Source: Anthostomella pinea (taxonomy: Eukaryota > Ascomycota > Sordariomycetes > Xylariales > Xylariaceae). Taken from it: 64,000 bases of DNA. The DNA lies in assembly GCA_963556695.1 (NCBI GenBank), contig CAUWAG010000012.1:1922001-1986000 (forward strand), in the 5' to 3' direction. Positions 24,333 to 34,017 of the stretch are shown here, piece after piece. The translations under genes and the position numbers were made by a program. The notes under the pieces were generated by a model that was not told the DNA's origin, searched no databases, and saw nothing but the letters and a program-made list of their open reading frames with translations. Within the stretch, counting starts at the first letter, position 1, and every line of letters starts with the position of its first letter.

Positions 24333-25289
24333 TCAAAAGCAATACCACCACAGCTTCCGTTCAATCTCAAGCTCGGTGCTATAGTCCCCCAGCTCAGCGA
24401 AGACCTCATCCACAGCCTTTAGCCACCGCCACTTGTATTTCGTTATGAAATGCGCTTTGGTGTAGTCCCAATATTCCGGATACCAGCCAGACATCTCCCA
24501 ATCCACTATTCCAGAGAAGCGTCCGTTCTCGATGAGAATGTTCCGCATGTTGAGGTCACCATGCCTAAGAACAATCCTGTGCCCTTCCCGATGGACTACT
24601 TCGGGCAGATGGTAGGCTCGGAGGACGTCGTTGAAGTCCTTTTTGGTGGCAAAGGGCCCAATGAAGTCGCCTCGTTCCGGGTCATATTCATTGGCAGCGT
24701 TGACTCGGGCATCGTGACATGCGTTTCCCAACGTGTCCGTGATTTCAAACTCTGGGGACACAGTCTTAGGTATTGATCGCAACTGCTTCAGACAGCAAAC
24801 AAGGTCTTTGACAAGGATGCTCATTTGTTCGTCTATCATAATGTCGATACATAGTCCAAGAGGTTTCCCGGGTAATCGTGATGTTAACAGGTATGAACCT
24901 GTGGTATCCGATACCAGATCTATCGGTCGAGGAACTGGTACGATAGTGTGGCTCCTCACAAGGTCCAAAGTGCCGTACTCGTTGAGTAAGCTGTCGTGTC
25001 GGTCTATGGCCTTGAGATACATGCCGAATGGGAGGCGTTGCACTAGCAAACTGGAAGAAAACCCAAAGAAAAGTGCCCCCAATCGGGCCAGGCCGCGGTA
25101 TGTGGTTATTCGTGCTCTCGCTGGAAGGCGAAGCCATACCCACTGCAGGGCCAAACTGCACGGGGTCCACAAACCTGAAGAAACAGATTCAACCAGTGAC
25201 TGGATTGGGAAAGAGAAACCCGCGGCTGGATGACGAGGGGTTCGCAGCGAGGTTGTGAGCGATATAGCTCCAACGCACTGAATTCGCAA
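24333..25289 (-). CDS. APH-family small-molecule kinase-like protein
   Basis: Open frame of 318 codons. The protein-kinase-like fold of the aminoglycoside phosphotransferase (APH) family is visible: the N-lobe segment SSLLVQRLPFGMYLKAIDR with NEYGTLDLVRSHTIVPVPRPI, the catalytic loop IVLRHGDLNMRNILIENG (HGD-x4-N), and the metal-binding SGIVDWEMSGWYPEYWDY. Fungal members are abundant and mostly of unknown substrate, so antibiotic resistance should not be assumed. The true N-terminus is uncertain: the first ~20 codons overlap, in another frame, the end of the neighbouring gene. The sense of that neighbour (SSSSRGFLFP) runs naturally into this one (SLVESVSSGLW) if one base is shifted, so the two may be one broken gene. 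Confidence 0.8.
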   Translation of the reverse strand: MRIQCVGAISLTTSLRTPRHPAAGFSFPIQSLVESVSSGLWTPCSLALQWVWLRLPARARITTYRGLARLGALFFGFSSSLLVQRLPFGMYLKAIDRHDSLLNEYGTLDLVRSHTIVPVPRPIDLVSDTTGSYLLTSRLPGKPLGLCIDIMIDEQMSILVKDLVCCLKQLRSIPKTVSPEFEITDTLGNACHDARVNAANEYDPERGDFIGPFATKKDFNDVLRAYHLPEVVHREGHRIVLRHGDLNMRNILIENGRFSGIVDWEMSGWYPEYWDYTKAHFITKYKWRWLKAVDEVFAELGDYSTELEIERKLWWYCF

Positions 25290-26188
25290 ACCGAGAGAGG
25301 ACTTCTAGCGCCGAGCGGTCTGGAGCAAGTTTGCCTGAGCCAGATTGGTCATCAAGGGAGATGAGGCGTAACGCTGCCCTTCGGTCGACGATACGAGGGA
25401 AGTCGTCTCCCCCAACGAACGTAGTGCTGACGAAAGACTGTTGACATATCAACATACAGATACGGTTGGGTGCCGGAACGAGGCGATCATCGTCAACCAG
25501 GACCTACCTCGTGTTCCCTGATGAGCAACTCATAATATCCTTGGGCAAACGCCGCTGCGGCCGACTTGCGGAGCAACCAAAGATTCCCAGGGCTGTGTTG
25601 GAACTCTGCGCTTGAACTCGCCGCGACCCAATCTCGAAGCGTGGGGCTTAGGAAGGCGCATAGCAGCTCACGCAATGGCTAAAAGACACCGCAGTCAGCA
25701 TCGAATATGGCTTGGCCTAGTGCTGGATTAGGAGTACCGACCTCGCGTAGCGGATTGTCTAGTATTGGGAATATGGGAACAACTATCAGAGGGTCCAAGA
25801 ATGTTCCTCGTAGGCCCGTAAGTCGGCACGTACGATCTCTCCTGGTTATCTTGTCCACGAGATCCCGATCGCGAATGGGTCGCGTGGGCCGATCGGAAGC
25901 GACTATGGAGATGGTCAGCCCATGCTCAATGAAGGTATTTGAGAGGCAATACTAACAGACAGTAACTAGCTCTTTTCAATGGCTGAGTAGGGCGCGTATG
26001 CCAGGTTGGGCTTCACCATCGCCTTTGCCGACCCCATCCCTCATGTAGGTCTTCAACACGTAGTTCGCGGCTTGATCCTGGTCGACGGAATCATCGATAT
26101 AGTGCTCTAGTAACTCTCCGTCTGGATGTGGGAGGTTAGCACGGCGAATGATGGTCAGAACCGAGTCAGCGGTGCTCGGCGTGTCCAT
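25189..26188 (-). CDS. Conserved fungal protein of unknown function (weak HNH-like segment)
   Basis: Four exons read on the minus strand: 26188-26033, 25951-25742, 25678-25508 and 25437-25189. Every exon is a multiple of three with phase-0 joints, giving 261 aa. Two donors are weak (GTCGGC and GTCGGT), so those ends are tentative. The N-terminal part (LPHPDGELLEHYIDD, AANYVLKTYMRD) is followed by VASDRPTRPIRDRDLVDK and RRDRTCRLTGLRGTFLDPLIV, which faintly recalls the start of HNH_2-like nuclease domains in fungi, but no catalytic histidine pair is evident. DWVAASSSAEFQHSPGNLWLLRK and SALEVLSRFANSVRWSYIAH look conserved. I cannot assign a function. It may originally have been fused to the APH-like kinase. 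Confidence 0.5.
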
Positions 26189-26293
26189 TATCTGGCGACG
26201 CTGTACTGGTTGATGACCGGCCAAGGCCTGGTTGGCGACCGACAGGAACTTGTGCCTTGTGGTAGCGGTATCCAGAATAAGGACCAGGGTCAC

Positions 26294-27524
26294 GATAGGT
26301 GGCTATTGGTCTGTATTCTGGAAGTTGCTTGATTGAAAGAAGGGATGGGTGGTGTCCCCCTGTCCCAGTACGAGGCCCCGTTATAACGATGGCCCGTAAT
26401 TATCGGCGGGGCCAGGCGTTTTATTGCTTACCTGAGGAAAGCACAGACCACCGTTCGGCCCATCTATCTCGCGAAAGGCCGAATGGCACAGTCGCACGCG
26501 AAAAGGTACCCACACCACATAAATGTGGTTAGCAGGTACTTAAAGTAGAACGCGAGCCGGACTGCCCCGCAGGGGCACTGCCCGGGCGTCGACTGTGGGA
26601 GGTCACTGCGTTTTATGGAGGCAATTTATTGCAGCGTGGCGTGGTTCGTGCTGATGGATCTTCTACTGCACACCATCTGCCCCCCTTCCCTTGACCCCTG
26701 CGCGAGACTATAATGTGGCTCGATGATCTACCACGTCTCAGCTTTTGATGAAGTCGCCTTTCTTGCTAAGTGATCGTACCACGTTATGTCGACTGTATTG
26801 GCTTCTGAGTTCCGGAGATGCCCATACAGTGTACTATGGCTGTCCCACTGTCGTATGCGGCTCGCGCTTAAGAACAATCTCTCATTGGGCCCCCAGGCGT
26901 GACCAGACCCTCAAGATCGACGACCATCACATCGGCTAGCCTTTGACGCCGTGTTGGCTGACGCAACTTTCACGGTGGGCAGTTATTCCACATTTCCACC
27001 CTGGGACATGGCCGTATGCAACACGGCCCACGTTCGCTACCATCAACAGCGAGAGCTGAGAAGATTCACGAGAAACACAGGCGAATAGGTTGCTGAGAAG
27101 GACCTGTCCTATGACACACCATACCCGATACTAGGATCCGCTGTCAGGATGTTGGTCGCAAGTTTCTTTGGATGATTCGCTCCAGTTCATGGTGCCTCTC
27201 TTCGGACCCAGTAAGCCTCTCCATGGACGAACCAGACCTCACCAATGTGGAAGTCAGCCTTCAGAGCCCTGCGCGGCGAGGCGCTGGCTCGTCTTCAGAG
27301 TGGCCAACAGACCCGATGGTTGCGTTGTGTTTGAAAGAGTCATGATGGGGGTCCTAAAGATAGAGCCCGTCCATATATATATAGGCACAAATATCGTCTG
27401 GTCCGATATCTCACACATTTCTGAACCATCCAGTCACATTTTCTTATTGGTAGTTACTTCCTCAGCGTTCAGCTTCTTGATCTGTTTGATTTCCCAACTA
27501 TTATCCTTATTCCCTATCGAATCC
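26294..27524. other. Intergenic with TATA box of the downstream gene
   Basis: No gene recognised. A short perfect hairpin (TGCCCC/GGGGCA) lies near 26570. An alternating CCATATATATATAGG stretch at about 27370-27385 is a plausible TATA element for the gene starting at 27525. Confidence 0.45.
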
Positions 27525-28107
27525 ATGGCCATGCCGCTCACCGGGCGTGTCCAACCGAACACCTTGTATATCACTTTCAACTCCCGTCCTAAGAAGGGCG
27601 AGTACGTGAGTCCTAGCCCACTTCGTATCCTTGCTGGGCTATTCCTGATATCAAGCTAGCATTGGGGTCTGATGTTCACGGACTCTAACGGGGTTGCAAC
27701 TATGAGCCATGCTTCGAACCTCCGGGGACCCTGAAGTTCGAAGAAAGGGTCATCAAGCCGCAATCATCGATGTCGTTGATTGTGCTTATTCGCATAGGGC
27801 CAATCAATGATGATGGTGCCCTTCAGATAGCAAAGGGGGTGCCGGCGGATGGGTCACCCTCCCGCCGAGACGGTGAAGCTTTCACCTGCCGCACCTGGGT
27901 TAAGGATGTGCTGGTAGCACTTCATACCCAGGGCAAGATTGAAATGCCTGCTGATATAGGTAGGGTTCAATTTAGGCTACAATTGTCAACAAGCTAACCG
28001 TTCGAATAGATGCGCTTGAGATGGCCGCGATTGCACAGGGTCGTAAATACGCAGAGGTAGCGGAGCTTGGTGGCGGTGCCACTGTTGTGGATCATCCACT
28101 CGTGTGA
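27525..28107 (+). pseudogene. Small conserved fungal protein with a one-base frame break
   Basis: Exons 27525-27605, 27660-27959 and 28010-28107 with introns of 54 and 50 bp (GTGAGT...CTAG, GTAGGG...ATAG). The start MAMPLTGRVQPNTLYITFNS leads into KKGEYHWGLMFTD, typical of a small (~160 aa) conserved fungal family whose function I do not know. At 27732-27734 the frame hits TGA inside what should read RGPWKFEERV. A single missing G would restore it, and the following frame stays open (VPADGSPSRRDGEAFTCRTWVKDVLVALH) through intron 2 to the stop at 28105-28107. Either a recent one-base deletion or an assembly error. Confidence 0.6.
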
Positions 28108-28690
28108 TAACTTGTGGCCTCTGGAGTGTATGTTTGGGTATTTAGTTCATGGAGCTTTATTGCAGAACTCATTGGAGATAGTTGGATATCGTTGAGGTGT
28201 AGCTAGATTTCTTATATGCTGCCCAGGCACACGATAACTCTTTCTTGGCCAAGCAGCGAGTGAATGGATACAGGATTTATACAATAGCACTGTCAGATTA
28301 CAAATTGCCCAGACTGGATGGTAACTCAGCGACTTAGCTCAGCAAGGAAGAGCACAAGCTCCATCTCAGCCGCCTTATCCCTCGCAAGCGCCTCCGAAAC
28401 CAAGCCGCCAGCTCCCCAACCCGACACTTGCACACGGGAGTTCTATCCGAGCCCCAAGTCGCCAGCCCCTGCCCCGAGGTCTTCCAATCCCCTAGTGCCG
28501 TATCGTCTTCAGCGGTTTCGAACAAGTCTACCTCGACCACCGCTGGGTTGCCGTGCACTCGGCACATGCACGGGTGTGGAAAGCGTACGAGCACGTGACG
28601 ACGGTGCTCATGAGCACACTGGGCACGGCGAGCGGATTCAACGCCAGCCTGGATTTCAACGTGGCATCCGCCGCCTCCAGCGCGAAGACG

Positions 28691-28782
28691 GGCCGTATGG
28701 CGCAATGGTCAAATGCGCCTGGTTGTGTTCTCGTTTGTGCGGTGGGCGACGAGAACAAGTGGGTTCGAATCCTGCTATGGCC
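28691..28782 (+). ncRNA. tRNA-like pol III promoter head of SINE copy 1
   Basis: Internal A and B boxes with a closed acceptor stem. The anticodon region is about 17 nt too long and does not form a standard arm, so this is a tRNA-derived promoter, not a working tRNA gene. Confidence 0.6.
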
Positions 28783-29266
28783 CCTTTCTGACCCGGCTTG
28801 TGCGAGTCGATAACCAGCACACGACAGTGGAGAGGCCCCATTTTATCGCAGAGCCTGATAGCCAAGCAGCTTGACTCCACAATACCCACTCCTGCGAGGT
28901 TTTCCCCCTTGTGGTTTCCCTTGCCAGCAGATAACAAACACCTATTCTACCCACCAATGCGACATATATCGAACGGCTACTGGAACGATATGTACACCAG
29001 AGAACTGAGGTTCATTGGGTCGCTTTGTCACTAGATAGGAGGTTTTTCTGACAGAATCGTGCTTAGGTATTGACTAAAACCATCTGAACACTCCAGATTG
29101 GTACCGCTACAGCGAGGATAGGCTCGTGCGCGGATCTGAATGTATCTAATTTGACACCTCTACAACCTTGCGATGCAATGGCTCTGGGAGGCGTGGTTTG
29201 CACTACTGAGGAGCTACCCCCCACGTTAAATACAAAACAAACAAACAAACAAACAAACAAACAAAC
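28691..29266 (+). mobile_element. tRNA-derived SINE, full-length copy 1
   Basis: 576 bp flanked by the 12-bp direct repeat AGCGCGAAGACG (28679-28690 and 29267-29278), so the borders are exact. The head (28691-28782) is tRNA-like: 7-bp acceptor stem GGCCGTA/TATGGCC, D-arm GCGC/GCGC, pol III A box TGGCGCAATGG (28698-28708) and perfect B box GGTTCGAATCC (28762-28772). A GTTCTCGT/ACGAGAAC hairpin replaces a normal anticodon arm, so no tRNA identity is given. A body of about 370 bp follows. The last ~80 bp (29152-29231) match the 3' end of the LINE fragments at 29951-30030 and 32191-32270. The tail is (CAAA)n. No coding capacity; it would move with LINE enzymes. Confidence 0.85.
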
Positions 29267-29910
29267 AGCGCGAAGACGCGCGAGATCTGAGAGGCGAACC
29301 ACACCGCGAGACGTGGGCACATGGTGCGCATCCAAGAGCCCATGTGGGCCAATGATGCTCGCGTAGGTATCGACGAGCTCGGCTGAGACTTGTTGTCATG
29401 GCCTTGAACGCGCAGGAGGTCGAGGGGAGCGTGTATCTTGAGCCCTGATATGTAACACATCATGGCGGTGAGAGTGGAAAACGTGTCGCCCATATTTCGG
29501 ATGGAGGGGTACGCGAACTGCTTCAGGATCTGGCAGTCGCTGCGCAACATGTCGTGCCACAAGCCCGAATTAATGCCTTGCGGATGTAGCACCTTGTCGA
29601 CATTCATTCGCGAGACCAGCTCTTCTGATGATGGACTGTGCGCATCGCGGGCCATCTCCCATACCTGGGTCTGCGTCGCACAAACGCCTAAGTGGCAGTC
29701 GAGACCGCTTAGGCGGTATGGCAGGTGGCTGGCTCGCTTCTCGTCCATCGCGTCGCGTATAAGGCAGGAGAAGAGGGCCTTCTCGCGACCTGCCGGCTCA
29801 TTCCATTGGAGACGGCGTCTTTCGTCCTGGGTCGCCGAGGCCCATATTTCGGGTGATTTCGGAAGAGGGATGCAGATCTCTTGGTAGTGGACAGAAGGGG
29901 GGTGGTCCAG

Positions 29911-30888
29911 AATTGATTGATTGATTGATTTGATTGATTGATTGATTGATTGATTGTATTTAACGTGGGGGGTAGCTCCTCAGTAGTGCAAACCACGCCT
30001 CCCAGAGCCTCTGCATCGCAGGGTTGTGGAGGTATCAAGATAATAAGTACAGTCAGTCCCGCTCACGGGCCCATCCCCGTTGTTGTGGCGGTATAACCTT
30101 TGGATCATCCATCTGGTCCTTGAAGAAAAGCTATCTATTGGGGGCAGATTATTGAAAAGAATTTGCTCTTCTTTACGAATTTTGTCTATTTTGTGCTCCT
30201 TTCCCCTAAGTATTGTAAATAAACTGTCCTAAACAAGTACCTAAGCAGTAGCCAGTTTTTCCCTAGCCTTTTACAAAAAAAAATGTGTTGTGGTGTTTTC
30301 TCCTTACCACAGCTGTAGTGATTATTCAAATCTGTAGGCCCAAAGCGTTCATGATATCTGGCAAAATCGCCATGTCCAGATCTGGCCATTAAAAGTCTAT
30401 ATAAAGTACTCCTCTTAAAAGATATGAGGTCTCTTTTAGTTACTATATATAAGTATATTTCTTAATATTTAGGTTCTAATTGGTCTTTTTATCATTAATT
30501 GAACTCTTTCTTGCCCTTTTTTTTAAGATCTTTCTTGACCCAAGAGATTATAAGAAGGTTTATTGTGTCTGTTTCTAGTATGACACCCTTTTTTGTTAAT
30601 ATATTGGCAGCTTTGTTGCCATTAATATCTCTGTGTCCAGGAATCCACTTGACGGTCACTCCAGGAGTGTGTGTTGTGGCAAGTTCTTGAAATTATGGAA
30701 AAATGTTCTGTGATATCTTGGGTAGAGTCCCATTGAGTCTATCTACCACTGACGTGTTGTCTAGGCAGACATATAACCGTTTTCTGTGTCCAATCGCCCT
30801 GGCTGCTGCGAGACCTTGGAGAGCGCTATGGACTTCAGCATCTACTACTTCTGCTTGAAGAAGTCTGCCTTTTCCCCGGTATACTTCT
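29911..30888 (-). mobile_element. Tad-type LINE 3' end, left arm of inverted pair
   Basis: On the minus strand it encodes part of an RNase H domain (EVYRGKGRLLQAEVVDAEVHSAL, KRLYVCLDNTSVVDRL), a C-terminal Cys/His motif (YSCGKEKTPQHIFFCKRLGKNW) and a 3' untranslated region ending in a (CAAT)n tail at 29911-29943. It is a near-identical mirror of 31338-32296. Stop codons interrupt it as in the right arm. It is 5'-truncated and not autonomous. Confidence 0.8.
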
Positions 30889-32296
30889 TTAATGTTTCTC
30901 ACTGGGCCAAGGAAGCTAGTAAGGTAGCAAATCACCTTTGAGGAGTATGTAACACAGTTAAAAGACTTCCAGTAAAGTCGACCAGGAGGACTGTGAAAGC
31001 TTGTGTTATTCCTATTCTTATACACGGCCTGGAGGCCTGGTACCCAGGAATCGAGAAAGTTAGGAGCTTAGGTGGGACATCAGCATGTCGCATTAAGGGG
31101 CTTTTTGGAACAATAGATGCCGTACTATGAACGGCGATCAGGGCTATCTTCAGGCCATCATAGAAGAAGCCCCCAGTCCGCAAAGACAAAGAAAAGAAAC
31201 AGAGCTCTTCAAGCAATGGCTACGGGAGAGAAATGTGAACACCGACCTTGTCATCTACTCAGATGGATCATAATTGGACGACAAAGGCATAACCCGCACT
31301 GGATGGGGTTATATTATCAGGAAAGGCGGCACTACACAAGAAGTATACCGGGGAAAGAACAGACTTCTTCAAGCAGAAGTAGTAGATGCTGAAGTCCATG
31401 GCGCTCTCCAAGGTCTCGCAGCAGCCAGGGCGATTGGACACAGAAAACGGCTATATGTCTGCCTGGACAACACGTCAGTGGTAGATAGACTCAATGGGAC
31501 TCTATCCAAGATATCACAGAACATTTTTCCATAATTTCAAGAACTTGCCACAACACACACTCCTGGAGTGACCGTCAAGTGGATTCCTGGACACAGAGAT
31601 ATTAATGGCAACAAAGCTGCCAATATATTAACAAAAAAGGGTGTCATACTAGAAACAGACACAATAAACCTTCTTATAATCTCTTGGGTCAAGAAAGATC
31701 TTAAAAAAAAGGGCAAGAAAGAGTTCAATTAATGATAAAAAGACCAATTAGAACCTAAATATTAAGAAATATACTTATATATAGTAACTAAAAGAGACCT
31801 CATATCTTTTAAGAGGAGTACTTTATATAGACTTTTAATGGCCAGATCTGGACATAGCGATTTTGCCAGATATCATGAACGCTTTGGGCCTACAGACTTG
31901 AATAATCACTGCAGCTGTGGTAAAGAGAAAACACCACAACACATTTTTTTTTGTAAGAGGCTAGGGAAAAACTGGCTACTGTTTAGGTACTTGTTTAGGA
32001 CAGTTTATTTACAATACTTAGGGGAGAGGAGCACAAAATAGACAAAATTCGTAGAGAAGAGCAAATTCTTTTCAATAATCTGCCCCCAATAGATAGCTTT
32101 TCTTCAAGGACCAGATGGATGATCCAAAGGTTATACCGCCACAACAACGGGGATGGGCCCGTGAGCGGGACTGACTGTACTTATTATCTTGATACCTCCA
32201 CAACCCTGCGATGCAGAGGCTCTGGGAGGCGTGGTTTGCACTACTGAGGAGCTACCCCCCACGTTAAATACAATCAATCAATCACCAATCAATCAA
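30889..32296 (+). mobile_element. Tad-type LINE 3' end, right arm of inverted pair
   Basis: Begins inside the region after the reverse transcriptase (VSHWAKEASKVANHL, VIPILIHGLEAWYPGIEK) and continues through RNase H: VIYSDGS, EVHGALQGL, VCLDNTSVVD and KWIPGHRDINGNKAA. It has the same C-terminal Cys/His motif as the left arm and a (CAAT)n tail. Several stops (for example after YSDGS and after NIFP) have the C-to-T form expected of RIP. Retrotransposon fragment, inactive. Confidence 0.8.
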
Positions 32297-32949
32297 GCGG
32301 GAGACGAGATGATGGCAGTGCCATCGCCAGCAAGTACCAATACAGCGTGAAACATTTAAACTCACTGGAAGGGCACCTAGTACAATGTTTGAGTGTCCTG
32401 TCGGGCAATGATGAAGTTTCTGATACGCATCGAAGGTAAGGGACACAAAATAGTTATTTACTGTGCTCAGTGCGCTGCTTCAGACACCGCTGATCATCAT
32501 CGAGAATAGTCGATGTGGGAACATCGCACACTTCCACATTGCTCGAGATATGTTTGTAATGATATGGATGATATGGGTTGCATGTGTGAGATTTCAAAGT
32601 GTTCTATTAAGGAGAGGAATTCCAGCTACTCTGGAGCGGCCAGAGTGGTTCTATATATCCAAGATACTAAAAGAAAGGATACGTGGCCTTATATGGCCAC
32701 GTTTGTGACAGAGTTACAGATGGGGATGGTGATCCTGAAGGATGACTATGGATGGGCTAACGTAGCCCAGAATCCAACAGCATGCAAAGCCCGTCCATCT
32801 GTCATCTCGGTACATGTCAACGGATATATAATCATCTCAACCCTCTTCATTTCTTCTGAAGGGTCATCCAAGCGTCCTCCCAAAGTCAATCGCAACCAAC
32901 AGATCCTTTTCCCAAGCAACCAGAACTATACCTGCTACCTCTCCCTCAC
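32297..32949. other. Intergenic between LINE pair and reductase gene
   Basis: No gene recognised. The missing 5' part of the transcription-factor pseudogene was looked for on the minus strand here and not found. Confidence 0.4.
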
Positions 32950-34017
32950 ATGAGTGCAATCAACAAATCGCAGTGGCGGGCGTAAGTAACCGAGCAGATT
33001 GTACCGCCACGTATGAACGCCCCTGGGTGCTGACATGACGCAGGCTACCGGGAGAATTGGACCCGTGCTCGTCGAACAGCTGGTTCTAGCTGGCTTCGAA
33101 GTCACCGCCCTGACTCGGGGATCGACCAAGCACGACTTTCCTGAGACTGTCGCTGTGAAGATCGTGGACTACGACTCTCTTGCGTCCGTCACCGAGGCTC
33201 TTACCGGCCAGGACGCAGTGGTGTCCGCCCTGGGCCACGGCCCAGGTCTCGCCGGACTACAGTCGATCCTGCTCGAGGCGGCGGTCAATGCCAAGGGTAA
33301 GCAACTCCTTGACTCGGTTTATACCCTCTTTCTACACTGAAAGAGCGAGTGCCTTCTCTTCTTGTAAGGTAAATTCTGACACAAAATGCTGCAGTCAAGC
33401 GCATCATCCCTTCTGAGTATGGCTCCGACACCCGCAACGCAAAGGCGGGCAGCCTTCCATTCTACCAGAAGAAAGTCAAGGCACAGGGCGCCTTCGAGCA
33501 GGCAGCAGCCACTGGGAGTATCACCTACACGATCATCTGCACGGGGCCGTTCCTTGACTGGGGAATCAGCAGTGGCTTCTTGGTTGACATGAAAGCCAAG
33601 AGTGCCCAACTTTACGACGGGGGAAACAACCTCTTCTCTGCCACGACCGTCGCAAACATCGGCAAGGCTGTCTCTGGTGTGCTCAAGAACCTTGAACAGA
33701 CCAAGAACCGGGCCGCCTATGTCCAGGGCATTGCAATCTTCCAGAAGACGCTGGTCGAAATGTGCAAGAAGGCCACCGGACCGGCGGGCTGGAAAGAACA
33801 GCAGGTATCCATCCAGGACCTCCTCGACCAAGGTTTCGCGGAGCTAAAGAAGGACAAGCCGGATCCGATCATCTCCTCCCGCAACTTCCTCATCGCGGCC
33901 GTCTTCGGCGAGGGTTACGGCTCGCAATTCCAGAAGCTGGACAACGACTTGCTGGGGCTCAAGGGGATGGACGAGGCTGAAGTTCAGGCCATTGTGGATG
34001 GGCTGGCTAAGCAGTAA
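32950..34017 (+). CDS. Isoflavone-reductase/NmrA-like NAD(P)-binding protein, start-proximal frame break
   Basis: Exons 32950-32981, 33044-33296 and 33395-34017. Introns 32982-33043 (GTAAGT...GCAG) and 33297-33394 fit well. The core is a Rossmann reductase: AVAG-ATGRIGPVLVEQL (glycine-rich loop, split by intron 1), TALTRGS, QDAVVSALGHG, then VKRIIPSEYGSD and the catalytic-type lysine segment YQKKVKAQ. About 302 aa are expected. The putative start MSAINK is one base out of phase with IAVAG: a base is missing around 32963-32967, leaving the 10-codon first exon out of frame. It could be a disabled gene, an assembly error, or a gene starting elsewhere. Family members reduce aromatic or quinone-like compounds or sense NADP. 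Confidence 0.7.

Larger units (their letters stand above)
28326..29910 (-). pseudogene. Decayed fungal transcription-factor gene, split by a SINE
   Basis: Reading the minus strand from 29910: SVHYQEICIPLPKSPEIW, then an acid-rich WNEPAGREKALFSCLIRDAM stretch, TQTQVWEMARDAH and GINSGLWHDMLRSDCQILK. This resembles the middle and C-terminal part of fungal-specific transcription-factor domains. The frame runs into the SINE tail at 29267 and resumes beyond the SINE at 28690 with EAADATLKSRLALN, then changes frame twice before ending FLAELSR and a TGA at 28326-28328. The 5' part is missing: the locus starts abruptly at the LINE tail (29911). The interruption is by the SINE only, because its target duplication flanks it exactly. 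Not expected to be functional. Confidence 0.65.

Noticed and set aside
24333..25289. Aminoglycoside resistance gene
   Set aside because: APH-fold kinases are a large fungal family of unknown substrates. The resemblance does not support a resistance role.
28691..28782. A functional tRNA gene (and its mirror at 39275-39366)
   Set aside because: Acceptor, D and T arms and both pol III boxes are good, but the segment between the D and T arms is ~17 nt too long and forms no anticodon arm. Both copies sit at the head of the same dispersed repeat, so SINE is the better call.
32513..32953. 146-codon ORF upstream of the reductase gene
   Set aside because: No recognisable domain. It overlaps the reductase start in another frame and is best explained as chance.
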